From the NCBI GenBank assembly GCA_900766795.1, contig CAAFWX010000323.1, positions 1 to 25,551 of the forward strand: a DNA stretch of 25,551 nt, written 5' to 3'. A program made the translations under genes and the position numbers. Below the pieces are notes generated by a model. It saw only the letters and a list, made by a program, of their open reading frames with translations. It ran no database searches and had not been told where the DNA came from. The stretch comes from Oscillospiraceae bacterium. GTDB taxonomy: Bacteria > Bacillota_A > Clostridia > Oscillospirales > Ruminococcaceae. Within the stretch, counting starts at the first letter, position 1; each line of letters starts with the position of its first letter. Below, piece after piece: positions 6,219 through 15,802 of this stretch.

Positions 6219-8345
6219 TCAGCGCACGCGCCTTATCTTCACCTTTACGGTGTTCTTCTTAATCTTTACGGGCGCTGCCTGCACGTTTTCCTGTGCCTTT
6301 GCTGCCGCGGCATAGGATTGGCGGTAGAAATAAAGCTGGGAATTTAGCGGCTCATCGCCCTGCGCTCTCTCAACGTGACGATACAGCCCGTCGCTGCCCT
6401 GCTCGCGCGCTTTCACGTTGTCGCGGCAGGTGACGTTGAAGATGTCCACAACGCGGTTGGCAAGCTCCTTGTCGAGGATAGGCGCGGCGACCTCCACGCG
6501 GCGCTCGGTGTTTCTTGTCATAAAATCGGCGCTCGATATGTAGACGCGGCGGCGCTCGTCCCTGCCGAAGATGTAAATTCTGCTGTGCTCAAGAAAACGC
6601 CCTACAATCGAGATTACGCGAATGTTTTCGGTGCTTCCCTCAACTCCCGCAACAAGGCAGCAGATGCCTCTCACCACAAGCTCTATCTTCACTCCCGCGC
6701 GGCTTGCTTCCGCAAGCTTTTCGATAATGTCGCGGTCGGTCAGGGAGTTCATCTTAATGCCGATGTAGCCGTCCTTTCCGTAGGTTATCTCGTTGTCGAT
6801 AAACTCCACAATGCGGCTCTTTAAGCCCTTGGGCGCAACCAGAAGCTTGTTTGTGCTCTCAACGGTGTTGCCCACCATCAGCGCGTTGAACACCACCGAA
6901 GCGTCCGAGCCGAAGTCGCGGTCGGCGGTGATAAGCGTGAGGTCTGTGTACAGCTTCGAGGTGCGCTCGTTGTAGTTGCCCGTGCCAACCTGCGTGATGT
7001 AGCTTACGTTGTTTCCGTCGCGCAGCGTAATCAGCAGAAGCTTGGAGTGCACCTTTAATTCCTCCAGACCGTAGATTACGGTAACTCCCGCTTCCTCCAA
7101 CTGCTTCGACCAGCCGATATTGTTCTCCTCGTCAAACCGCGCGCGCAGCTCCACCAGCGCCAGCACGTCCTTGCCGTTTTCCGCCGCGCGGATAAGGGCG
7201 TTGATTATCTTGCTGTCGCGGGCAACGCGGTAGAGCGTTATCTTTATGGAAGCCACGCGGGGATTTTCCGCAGCCTCCTCCAGAAGCTTTATGAAGTGGT
7301 TGATGTTCTCGTAGGGGTAGTTCAGCAGAATGTCACGCTTTTGAACCTGCTCGATTATCGGAACACCCTGCTCGATGGAAGCCGATTTCTGCGGCACAAG
7401 CGGCTCAAAGAAAAGCTCGCTTCGCTTCTCAAGGCGGCGCTCAATCGCCGAGAGGAAATTGAGGTTAAGCGGGGAATTTTGTATGAACACAAAATTGTCC
7501 TTTACGTCCAGAGTTTTTGAGATAATCGAAACAACGTCGCCCGAGGGATTTCCCTGAAATTCAAGGCGCACGGGCTGAAGCTTCTTGCGCTTCTTGACAA
7601 GCTTGCTCATGATGTCGCGCAGGTCAACGTCGTGGTCGTAAAGCCCCTCCTCCATGGCGATATCCGCGTTTCTGGTCACGCGGAAAATGCAGCGGGACTT
7701 TATCTCGAAATTGGAGAACACCAGCTTTGCGTAGCGCGCGATAAGTTCCTCGCACAGAACAAATCTGCCCGTGCCCGGCAGGAACACAATCTTCGGCAGA
7801 TTTTCCGAGGCGGGAAGAATCCCGAGCGTGATTTTGCCCGCAGGCTCGTCCTTTCTGTGGAGAGCAACTCCGACATAAACCTCGCCGCTTTTGAGGAACG
7901 GCACGGGGTGCTTTTTGTCCACAACTCCCGTGAACAGAAGCGGACGTATCTCGCGGGTGAAATACGCTTTCAGGAATGCGTCCTCCTCAGGGGTGAGCAT
8001 TTCCTCGCTGACGTGCTCAACGCCGTATGCGGACAGCCCGCGCATAATCTCGCCGTATGCGCTGTCCTTTATCGGAAGCAGCGCCTTGACGCGCTTTGCT
8101 ATCTCGCAAAGCTGCTCCTTGGGGGTCATTTTCGTTTTGTTGTCGCGGTCCTTCGGCTCAAACACCATTTTGTCGTGAAGCGAACCCACGCGAATCATAA
8201 AGAACTCGTCCAGATTGGAGCAGAAAATCTGCACAAAGCGCAGCCGCTCAAAAAGGGGAGTGTCCTCGTCGCGCGCTTCCTCAAGCACGCGCTCGTTGAA
8301 TTTCAGCCACGAAAGCTCTCTGTTGTCGTAAAAATTCCCGCCCAT
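6219..8345 (-). CDS. ppk1: Polyphosphate kinase 1
   Basis: A 708-residue enzyme that reversibly polymerises the gamma-phosphate of ATP into polyphosphate; the length is normal for PPK1. The N domain starts NRELSWLKFNERVLEEA and includes SNLDEFFMIRVG (about 43-54). The catalytic half has two phospholipase-D-like lobes. KVHSK places the autophosphorylated histidine at His433 (His435 in E. coli), and FLEHSRIYIFG places the second essential histidine at His587 (His592 in E. coli). GTGNYNERTSKLYTDL and SSADFMTRNTERRVE are also conserved. A basic tail (VKIKKNTVKVKIRRVR) closes the protein. AAGGAGA precedes the ATG. It lies 57 nt downstream of pyrG with only a weak 7-bp hairpin between (8374-8395), so it is probably co-transcribed with pyrG. 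Confidence 0.97.
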   Translation of the reverse strand: MGGNFYDNRELSWLKFNERVLEEARDEDTPLFERLRFVQIFCSNLDEFFMIRVGSLHDKMVFEPKDRDNKTKMTPKEQLCEIAKRVKALLPIKDSAYGEIMRGLSAYGVEHVSEEMLTPEEDAFLKAYFTREIRPLLFTGVVDKKHPVPFLKSGEVYVGVALHRKDEPAGKITLGILPASENLPKIVFLPGTGRFVLCEELIARYAKLVFSNFEIKSRCIFRVTRNADIAMEEGLYDHDVDLRDIMSKLVKKRKKLQPVRLEFQGNPSGDVVSIISKTLDVKDNFVFIQNSPLNLNFLSAIERRLEKRSELFFEPLVPQKSASIEQGVPIIEQVQKRDILLNYPYENINHFIKLLEEAAENPRVASIKITLYRVARDSKIINALIRAAENGKDVLALVELRARFDEENNIGWSKQLEEAGVTVIYGLEELKVHSKLLLITLRDGNNVSYITQVGTGNYNERTSKLYTDLTLITADRDFGSDASVVFNALMVGNTVESTNKLLVAPKGLKSRIVEFIDNEITYGKDGYIGIKMNSLTDRDIIEKLAEASRAGVKIELVVRGICCLVAGVEGSTENIRVISIVGRFLEHSRIYIFGRDERRRVYISSADFMTRNTERRVEVAAPILDKELANRVVDIFNVTCRDNVKAREQGSDGLYRHVERAQGDEPLNSQLYFYRQSYAAAAKAQENVQAAPVKIKKNTVKVKIRRVR

Positions 8346-8402
8346 ATCTTTTCTCCTTTATGGTTTATTGTTTGCGCCCGAACAATGCCGGGCGCGGAGT
8401 GT

Positions 8403-10100
<1,698 letters not shown>

Positions 10101-10119
10101 TCATCCGTCATCTACTACT

Positions 10120-10148
10120 ATTATAGCACTACTTTTCTCATTCTGCAA
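10120..10148 (-). promoter_or_regulatory. Sigma-A promoter of pyrG
   Basis: Minus strand TTGCAG (10143-10148), a 17-bp spacer and TATAAT (10120-10125) with an extended -10 TGc. The 370-bp gap between pyrG and der (10020-10389) holds this promoter, the der promoter and an A/T-rich stretch with runs of T and GCAAAA-type words, but no other feature I can support. Confidence 0.8.
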
Positions 10149-10249
10149 CCGTAATCATGCAAATTCCCGAAATTTTTTTTGCATTTTTGCATTCGGCACA
10201 ATTCCTTGCGGCAATTTTCGCGGCAAAGGGAATTTTTTTGGCGCAAACC

Positions 10250-10278
10250 TTGAAAAAGGGCAGAATATGTGTTATACT
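10250..10278 (+). promoter_or_regulatory. Sigma-A promoter of the der-plsY-gpsA operon
   Basis: TTGAAA (10250-10255), a 17-bp spacer and TATACT (10273-10278), with TG two bases before the -10. The leader to the der ATG is about 105 nt. Confidence 0.7.
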
Positions 10279-10389
10279 AAATATAGTATGCGCTTATTAA
10301 AAAGACAAAAAAACATGGCTTCCTCTGCGCTCCTGAACCCGCGTGAGAAGCCGTTCCTATGGGCAGACATCTGAAAGGCAGGTAAAAAA

Positions 10390-11706
10390 ATGCAGGTAGT
10401 AGCTATCGTGGGCAGACCAAACGTTGGCAAGTCCACTCTTTTCAACAAGCTGGTGGGCAAGCGGCTGTCAATAGTTGACGACAAGCCGGGTGTCACCCGC
10501 GACAGAATATACAGCCGCTGCGAGTGGCTGGACAGAGAGTTTATGCTTATCGACACGGGCGGTATCGAGCCTAAGACGGACGACATAATACTCGCACAAA
10601 TGCGCGAGCAGGCAATGCTTGCAATCGAGCGCGCGGACGCTATCATCTTCGTCACCGACATCACCACGGGCGTCACCGCAAACGATATGGACGTTGCTTC
10701 CATGCTTATGCGAAGCGGCAAGCCGGTTATCCTCGCGGTAAACAAGGTTGACGGAATCGGCGAGCTTCCTCCCGAGATATACGAGTTCTACAACCTCGGT
10801 CTTGGCGACCCCATCGCGGTTTCCTCCGTTCACGGGCACGGCACGGGCGACCTGCTGGAAGCCGTTTTCGAGAACCTCCCGCCCGAGGAGCCTGACCCCT
10901 ACGACGAGGACGCAATCAAGGTTGCCGTAATCGGAAAGCCAAACGTTGGCAAGTCCTCCCTCATAAACTACATCGCGGGCGAGGAGCGCTCCATCGTGTC
11001 GGACATTGCGGGCACCACGCGCGACGCAATCGACAGCGAGATTGTCCGCGGCGAGCAGAAGTATATCTTCATCGACACCGCGGGAATGCGCCGAAAGGCA
11101 AAGGTGACGGAGAACATCGAGCATTTCAGCGTACTTCGCGCGCTGATGGCGGTGGACAGGGCGGACGTTGCCGTTATCGTCATAGACGCGACCGTCGGCT
11201 TCACCGAGCAGGACAGCAAGGTTGCGGGCTACGCCCACGACAAGGGCAAGGCGTGCGTTATCGCCGTCAACAAGTGGGACGCAATTGAGGACAAGACCGA
11301 CAAGACCATGCAGGAGTTCACCAAAAAGCTGGAGGTGGATTTCTCGTTCATGAGCTACGCGCCGTTCATTTTCATCTCCGCAAAGACGGGTCAGCGCGTT
11401 GAGAAGCTGTTCGAGCTGATTAACTTCGTTCACGACCAGCACTGCCGCCGCATTTCCACGGGCGTGCTGAACGATATGCTGAACTACGCGACAAGCCGTG
11501 TCCAGCCGCCCTCGGACAAGGGCAAGCGCCTTAAGCTTTACTACATGACGCAGGCTTCCACCAACCCTCCGAATTTCGTTGTGTTCTGCAACAACAAGGA
11601 GCTTTTCCACTACTCCTATCAGCGCTATATCGAAAACCAAATACGCGAAACCTTCGGGCTTACCGCAACTCCGATAAAGCTTACCGTGCGCGAGAGAGGC
11701 GAATAA
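10390..11706 (+). CDS. der: Ribosome-assembly GTPase Der (EngA)
   Basis: 438 residues; an essential tandem GTPase needed for maturation of the 50S subunit. The two G domains are plain: the first Walker A is GRPNVGKS (residues 8-15) with DTGG and NKVD motifs, and the second is GKPNVGKSS (about 182-190) with DTAG and NKWD motifs. The C terminus carries the KH-like domain (GKRLKLYYMTQ, PPNFVVFCN). Its length matches the usual 435-440. AGGCAGGT lies just upstream of the ATG. The stop codon overlaps the start of the next gene by one base (TAATG), so it heads an operon with the PH-like protein, plsY and gpsA, an arrangement common in Firmicutes. Confidence 0.98.
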   Translation: MQVVAIVGRPNVGKSTLFNKLVGKRLSIVDDKPGVTRDRIYSRCEWLDREFMLIDTGGIEPKTDDIILAQMREQAMLAIERADAIIFVTDITTGVTANDMDVASMLMRSGKPVILAVNKVDGIGELPPEIYEFYNLGLGDPIAVSSVHGHGTGDLLEAVFENLPPEEPDPYDEDAIKVAVIGKPNVGKSSLINYIAGEERSIVSDIAGTTRDAIDSEIVRGEQKYIFIDTAGMRRKAKVTENIEHFSVLRALMAVDRADVAVIVIDATVGFTEQDSKVAGYAHDKGKACVIAVNKWDAIEDKTDKTMQEFTKKLEVDFSFMSYAPFIFISAKTGQRVEKLFELINFVHDQHCRRISTGVLNDMLNYATSRVQPPSDKGKRLKLYYMTQASTNPPNFVVFCNNKELFHYSYQRYIENQIRETFGLTATPIKLTVRERGE

Positions 11707-12275
11707 TGCAGCGAATAATCCGCGACTTTTGCAAAGCCCATATCTCCATGCTTGTCCGCTATGTTATCGTGGCGGCGGTGTGTATCGCAGCGTTCTTTCT
11801 GACGGGTATTTTCTCAAAGGACAACACCCGCCTTGCGGGGATTATTGTGGCGGCTTTTCTCGGGGCAGTGCTTGTGTGGGCTTTTGTGGACGTGCTTGCC
11901 GCTGCGCCCGCGAGGTTCAAAAAGAGCCTTTCGGCGCTCTCGGACAGCGAGCGCAGGGCGGTACTAAACGGCTACGGCAGCGCGGTGCGGCTCGGAAACC
12001 GCTTTTTCTACGAAAAGGATTTTCTGCTGCTGTATTCCAACAGGCGGCTGCTTTTGCTGAAATACGGCGAGATAACCTCCGCCGACGCGAAAAAATCCAA
12101 CATCTTCCTCACCCTCAAAAACGGAAAGCAGGCGCTTATGCCCGTCGAGCCGACGGAAAACGACACAATGCTTCTTGCGGCGCTCAAACGCTTTAACCCC
12201 GAAATCAAATTTCTCATAAACGGCGAACCGATAAATCTCAGCTCGGAAATCGCCGACGGAAAGGACAACAAATAA
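11706..12275 (+). CDS. Membrane protein with PH-like/YcxB-type domain
   Basis: 189 residues. Two hydrophobic segments near the N terminus (about 15-36 and 44-66) should form a membrane hairpin. They are followed by a soluble region with the rhythm of a bacterial PH or YcxB-like domain: RFFYEKDFLLLYSNRRLLLLKYGEI, then NIFLTLKNGKQALMPVEP. Such proteins are poorly understood. The ATG shares a base with the der stop (TAATG) and plsY starts 4 nt after this stop, so it is translated with its neighbours. Its place between der and plsY in a phospholipid operon hints at a membrane role, but that is inference only. Confidence 0.7.
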   Translation: MQRIIRDFCKAHISMLVRYVIVAAVCIAAFFLTGIFSKDNTRLAGIIVAAFLGAVLVWAFVDVLAAAPARFKKSLSALSDSERRAVLNGYGSAVRLGNRFFYEKDFLLLYSNRRLLLLKYGEITSADAKKSNIFLTLKNGKQALMPVEPTENDTMLLAALKRFNPEIKFLINGEPINLSSEIADGKDNK

Positions 12276-12279
12276 ACAT

Positions 12280-12942
12280 ATGGTCTGGATATGCTACATT
12301 ATTATGCTCGCCGTGCCGTATCTGCTGGGCGGAATAAACACCTCCATCATCATCACCAAAATCAAGACGGGCAAGGACATACGCTCCATGGGAAGCGGAA
12401 ACGCGGGTCTTACCAACACCCTGCGCACACAGGGTAAAGCGACGGCGGTCGTGGTGCTTCTCGGCGACGTCGCAAAGGCTGTGCTTGCGGTGCTTATTGT
12501 TCGCTTCGCATTCCTGCTGCTTGGCGGTGTGCGCACCTTTGACATCGCTTCGGGCATGACATGGGTGGAGTACATGGCGGCGTTTATGACGGTCGTGGGG
12601 CACGTTTTCCCCGTGTATTACGGCTTCAAGGGCGGCAAGGGCGTGCTCGCCGCAATCAGCGGAATTTTCGTGCTGGATTGGCGAATAGGCTGTATCCTGC
12701 TGGGAATATTCATCATACTTGTTGCCGCAACGCGCTATGTTTCCCTCGGTAGCTGTGTAAGCTCGGCGCTTTTCTGCGTGTGCGCTGCGCTTTTCGGGGC
12801 GCTTGTCGACCACGACCCCTGCTTTATCGTAAACGCAATTATCGGCGCTTTCACAGGCGGTCTTATCATCTTCATGCACCGCGGCAATATCGAAAGACTG
12901 ATTAACCACACCGAAAAGAAACTCGGTGAGAAGTCGAAATAA
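12280..12942 (+). CDS. plsY: Acyl-phosphate:glycerol-3-phosphate acyltransferase PlsY
   Basis: A 220-residue polytopic membrane enzyme that transfers an acyl group from acyl-phosphate to sn-glycerol 3-phosphate, the first step of phosphatidic acid synthesis. The three cytosolic motifs are recognisable: SMGSGNAGLTNTLRTQGK (motif 1), VGHVFPVYYGFKGGKGV (motif 2, phosphate binding), and a motif 3 region with the RHRGN-like MHRGNIERL near the C terminus. About five to six membrane segments fit the family. It is 4 nt behind the PH-like gene and 18 nt ahead of gpsA, which makes its substrate, so the pairing is functional. Confidence 0.95.
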   Translation: MVWICYIIMLAVPYLLGGINTSIIITKIKTGKDIRSMGSGNAGLTNTLRTQGKATAVVVLLGDVAKAVLAVLIVRFAFLLLGGVRTFDIASGMTWVEYMAAFMTVVGHVFPVYYGFKGGKGVLAAISGIFVLDWRIGCILLGIFIILVAATRYVSLGSCVSSALFCVCAALFGALVDHDPCFIVNAIIGAFTGGLIIFMHRGNIERLINHTEKKLGEKSK

Positions 12943-12960
12943 TTATCAAGGAGCGGAAAA

Positions 12961-13962
12961 ATGGCAAAGATAACCATTCTGGGCTGCGGCTACGGAACAG
13001 CCCTCGGAGTATTGTACACGAAATACGGTCACGAGGTTGTGACATGGACGAAATTCGTGCAGGAGGCAGAACAGCTTCGCACCGACCGCGAGCACAAGCG
13101 CCTGCTTAAAGGGGTGAGGCTGCCTGACGCGCTGGGCGTCACCACCGACCCGAAATGCGTTCAGGGCGCGGATATTATCGTCATCTGCATTCCCTCGCCG
13201 TTTTACCGCGAGGCGGTAAAGGCTGTCGCACCCTACGTTGACAAGAGCACCATCATCATCAACGCCAGCAAGGGTCTTGAGGAAGCCACAGGTTGCCGCC
13301 TTTCCGAGATTATTCGGCAGGAGCTTCCCGAAAACCGCGTTGCGGTGCTGACGGGCCCCTGCCACGCGGAGGAAATCGCGCGGTTTGTTCCCACAACAGA
13401 GGTGTGCGCGGGCTATGACGAGGGCACGGCGGAGTACATTCAGAAAACGCTCTCCTGCGAGTGCTACCGTATCTACACCAACGACGACGTTGCGGGCTGC
13501 GAGCTTGGCGGCGTGCTCAAAAATCCAATAGCGCTTGGCTGCGGAATCGCCCGCGGAATGGGGCTTGGCGACAACACCTGCGCCGCGCTCATGACCCGCG
13601 GAATGACCGAGATAACACGGCTTGGCGTTGCCCTCGGCGCTAACTGGAAAACCTTTACGGGCATGGCGGGAATCGGCGACCTTATTGTCACCTGCACCTC
13701 GCAGCATTCGCGCAACTACCGCGCGGGATTCCTTATCGGCAGCGGCACTCCCGCCGCGCAGGCAATAGCGCAGGTTGGCACGGTCGAGGGCTACACCAAC
13801 AGCAAGATTGCTTTCCGACTTGCGCAGCAGCATGGCATTGCCGCCCCGATAATCGAGGAGATAGTGAACATCTGCTACAACGGCACCGACCCTGCAAAGA
13901 GTATCGGAAACCTCATGCTGCGCGAAAGCAGGCACGAGCGCGAAACATTCTGGATGGACTGA
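12961..13962 (+). CDS. gpsA: Glycerol-3-phosphate dehydrogenase [NAD(P)+]
   Basis: 333 residues; it reduces dihydroxyacetone phosphate to sn-glycerol 3-phosphate for PlsY. The N-terminal nucleotide-binding loop is ILGCGYGTALG (6-16), a GxGxG form one residue shorter than the usual GAGSWGTALA. The rest is standard: INASKGLEE, TGPCHAEE, the catalytic-lysine segment GGVLKNPIALGCGIARGMGLG, TRGMTEITRLG and GMAGIGDLIVTCTSQHSRN. The length is normal. AAGGAGC lies upstream of the ATG. It is the last gene of the der operon. No ordinary terminator follows; the next structure is the repeat at 13998-14149, whose last hairpin may serve. Confidence 0.96.
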   Translation: MAKITILGCGYGTALGVLYTKYGHEVVTWTKFVQEAEQLRTDREHKRLLKGVRLPDALGVTTDPKCVQGADIIVICIPSPFYREAVKAVAPYVDKSTIIINASKGLEEATGCRLSEIIRQELPENRVAVLTGPCHAEEIARFVPTTEVCAGYDEGTAEYIQKTLSCECYRIYTNDDVAGCELGGVLKNPIALGCGIARGMGLGDNTCAALMTRGMTEITRLGVALGANWKTFTGMAGIGDLIVTCTSQHSRNYRAGFLIGSGTPAAQAIAQVGTVEGYTNSKIAFRLAQQHGIAAPIIEEIVNICYNGTDPAKSIGNLMLRESRHERETFWMD

Positions 13963-13997
13963 TTTGGCAGACGACACACTTTATTTCCTGCTGCACA

Positions 13998-14149
13998 GCT
14001 CAAAAAGTGATTTTACAGGCTGGCGAGAAATCGTCAGCTGCTAGGAACCCGCCTAACGGCTAGGCTTTGTGCCTGCCGTTAGGCGGAGTGACGACGCAGA
14101 TGGCGGTTTATCGCCAGCCTGGCGCGGACAGGACATTTTCCCTGTCCGC
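13998..14149. repeat. Structured repeat element, copy 2, upstream of the Abi_2 gene (candidate structured RNA)
   Basis: The core matches copy 1 (342-546). A long stem pairs 14016-14041 with 14096-14121, including a perfect 11-bp outer part, GA mismatches at the same two places as copy 1 (14027/14110 and 14037/14100) and GU pairs. Inside is a perfect 12-bp hairpin (14049-14060 with 14075-14086) with the same AGGC-TTTGT-GCCT cap. Its stem differs from copy 1 at four base pairs, all compensated. The second inner hairpin of copy 1 is absent. A 9-bp hairpin (14124-14132 with 14141-14149) follows, then AATTTTAT, so the 3' end may terminate transcription. No promoter is convincing, so gpsA read-through would have to make any RNA. 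The Abi_2 ATG is 26 nt further on. Confidence 0.8.
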
Positions 14150-14175
14150 AATTTTATCCCCGAAAGGAGCAAGCA

Positions 14176-15090
14176 ATGGCGCAAAAAATTCCCGCAACAG
14201 CCGCGGAACAAATCGCAAAGCTTCGCGAGCGCGGATGCATAATCGACAACGAGGAGTTGGCGCGCGAAACGCTGAAATACATAAACTACTTCCGCCTGTC
14301 CAACTACTTCGAGCCGTTTTCCACCGACAAGCACCACTACGAGGAGGGCACGACCTTTGAGAAGATACTCCGCGTTTACGAGATGGACAGAAAGCTGCGA
14401 AGCATTCTGCTTGCGGCGCTTGAGGAAGTGGAGATTGCGCTGCGCGCGGCGATATCAAACTTCCACGCGCTGAAATACGGGGCGCTGGGCTACCTTAACC
14501 CCAACACCTTCTCCCACAGCCACAACCACCCGCCGTTTCTCTCCAAGATAAAACATCTTATCGAAGTGAACGACGACCGCGAGTTTGTGCGCCACTACAA
14601 CTCCCACCACGGCGGCAGCTTCCCGCTGTGGGTTATGATGGAGCTTTTCAGCTTCGGCACGACCGCGTTTTTCTTCAAGGATATGCACGCGGCGGACAAG
14701 AAAGCCCTCGCGGCGGAGTACTACGGCTGCTCGCCCTCGGAGATGGAAAACTGGATTTTCGTACTAAACGAGCTGCGCAACTACTGCGCCCACTACAACC
14801 GCCTTTACGGGAACACCTTTCCCGTCGAGCCCAAAACTCCCCGAAGCCTGCAAGATAAGGGAATAGAGCTTAAAGCGGACGTTTTCGGCTACATGATGGT
14901 CATGAAGCAGCTTTACCACAACCGCGCAAACTGGAACGAGCGCGTTGTAAAGCCGGTTTCGCGGCTTCTTAAAAAGAACGCCGACATAATCCGTTTGGAG
15001 GATATCGGATTCATTGACAACTGGGTGGAACTGCTTGCGTTCACGGATACTTCCGAAAAGAAAGACGCTTCGGCGGCAGAACAGGGGTAA
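14176..15090 (+). CDS. Abi_2 family protein (AbiD/AbiF-like, HEPN domain)
   Basis: 304 residues of the Abi_2 family, known from phage abortive-infection genes abiD and abiF. The HEPN fold is shown by KLRSILLAALEEVEIALRAA (73-92), the family block FPLWVMMELFSFGTTAFFFKDM and the ribonuclease-type motif R-N-Y-C-A-H (Arg201 to His206), an R-x4-H match. The family entry FRLSNYFEPF (39-48) is also present. It is expected to be a cytosolic RNA-cutting toxin. AAAGGAG precedes the ATG. The structured element 13998-14149 lies directly upstream, and a TetR gene follows 3 nt after the stop. No phage or integrase gene is nearby, and base composition is like the neighbours, so it seems a settled resident. 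Which stimulus or RNA it responds to is unknown. Confidence 0.88.
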   Translation: MAQKIPATAAEQIAKLRERGCIIDNEELARETLKYINYFRLSNYFEPFSTDKHHYEEGTTFEKILRVYEMDRKLRSILLAALEEVEIALRAAISNFHALKYGALGYLNPNTFSHSHNHPPFLSKIKHLIEVNDDREFVRHYNSHHGGSFPLWVMMELFSFGTTAFFFKDMHAADKKALAAEYYGCSPSEMENWIFVLNELRNYCAHYNRLYGNTFPVEPKTPRSLQDKGIELKADVFGYMMVMKQLYHNRANWNERVVKPVSRLLKKNADIIRLEDIGFIDNWVELLAFTDTSEKKDASAAEQG

Positions 15091-15093
15091 AAT

Positions 15094-15687
15094 ATGTCAG
15101 GCGACCTTAGGATAATCAAGACAAAACGGACGATAAAAAACGCGCTTGCCGACCTTATGGCAGAAAAAGCGCTCTCGGACATAACCATCTCCGAGCTTTC
15201 GCAGCGTGCGCTCATCAACCGAAAGACCTTCTATCGGCACTACCGCACCGTCGGCGAAGTCATGACGGACATCGAAAACGAAATTCTCGACGAGTTCACC
15301 GAGATACTTAAATCCAGCAACACCAGCGTTCTTGACGTCGGAAATGTTTTCAGGGGAATAAGCCGCATGATGGAAAACCGCCGCGATTTCTTTGCAAAGC
15401 TCATAAAGCACAACCCCGACGTGTTCAAAAACGGCAAAAGCAAGGCAATGCTGCGCCGCTCAATGTATGTGGCATTAAGCCATAACTGCGGGGTTACGGA
15501 CGAGGATATACTAAGCGCGGTGTGCGAGTTCACCGTTTCGGGAGTGCTGTCGCTGTATTCGGGGTGGTTCGACAACGGCTGCCGAGGGGACTTAAACAAG
15601 CTTGCGGACATCACCGCCAGAATGGTCACAGAGGGGCTTCGCGGATTTGTTTCGGAAGAGAACCTGTCGGCAATACGCTTAAATTAA
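15094..15687 (+). CDS. TetR/AcrR family transcriptional regulator
   Basis: 197 residues. The N-terminal three-helix DNA-binding region is typical: TKRTIKNALADLMAEKALSDITISELSQRALINRKTFYRHYRTVGEV, with the helix-turn-helix at about 29-52. The C-terminal ligand domain is not diagnostic, but TetR proteins of this short clostridial type often end in a DUF-like all-helical domain with an SGVLSLYSGWFDNG-like segment. It begins 3 nt after the Abi_2 stop, with AGGGG upstream, so the two are coupled. Likely targets are its own operon or the promoter of bioY just downstream, where an inverted repeat CCGTA-N4-TACGG overlaps the transcription start (15763-15776). Both are inference. Confidence 0.9.
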   Translation: MSGDLRIIKTKRTIKNALADLMAEKALSDITISELSQRALINRKTFYRHYRTVGEVMTDIENEILDEFTEILKSSNTSVLDVGNVFRGISRMMENRRDFFAKLIKHNPDVFKNGKSKAMLRRSMYVALSHNCGVTDEDILSAVCEFTVSGVLSLYSGWFDNGCRGDLNKLADITARMVTEGLRGFVSEENLSAIRLN

Positions 15688-15723
15688 TCGCCGACGGTCA
15701 ATAATATTAGTTGAATATTCTCC

Positions 15724-15752
15724 TTGACGAAAAAACAAACAAGAAGTAAAAT
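15724..15752 (+). promoter_or_regulatory. Sigma-A promoter of bioY
   Basis: TTGACG (15724-15729), a 17-bp spacer and TAAAAT (15747-15752). The predicted start is near 15759, 44 nt upstream of the bioY ATG. I did not find a BirA-type TTGTTAAC palindrome. Confidence 0.75.
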
Positions 15753-15762
15753 AAAGGCATAA

Positions 15763-15776
15763 CCGTACTTATACGG
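15763..15776. promoter_or_regulatory. Inverted repeat at the bioY start site, possible operator
   Basis: CCGTA (15763-15767), CTTA, TACGG (15772-15776): a perfect 5-bp dyad at about +5 to +18 of the predicted bioY transcript. Its position suits repression by the adjacent TetR protein, but it is short and could be chance. Confidence 0.35.
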
Positions 15777-15802
15777 AATGAAAAAATTCACAGAGGCAAG
15801 TC

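Noticed and set aside
8374..8395. 7-bp hairpin between pyrG and ppk1 as a terminator
   Set aside because: No T-tract follows on the minus strand and the gap is only 57 bp, so co-transcription is more likely.
15703..15719. AATATT-AGTTG-AATATT upstream of bioY as a BirA operator
   Set aside because: It does not resemble the TTGTTAAC-type BirA half sites and each half is itself an AT-rich palindrome.
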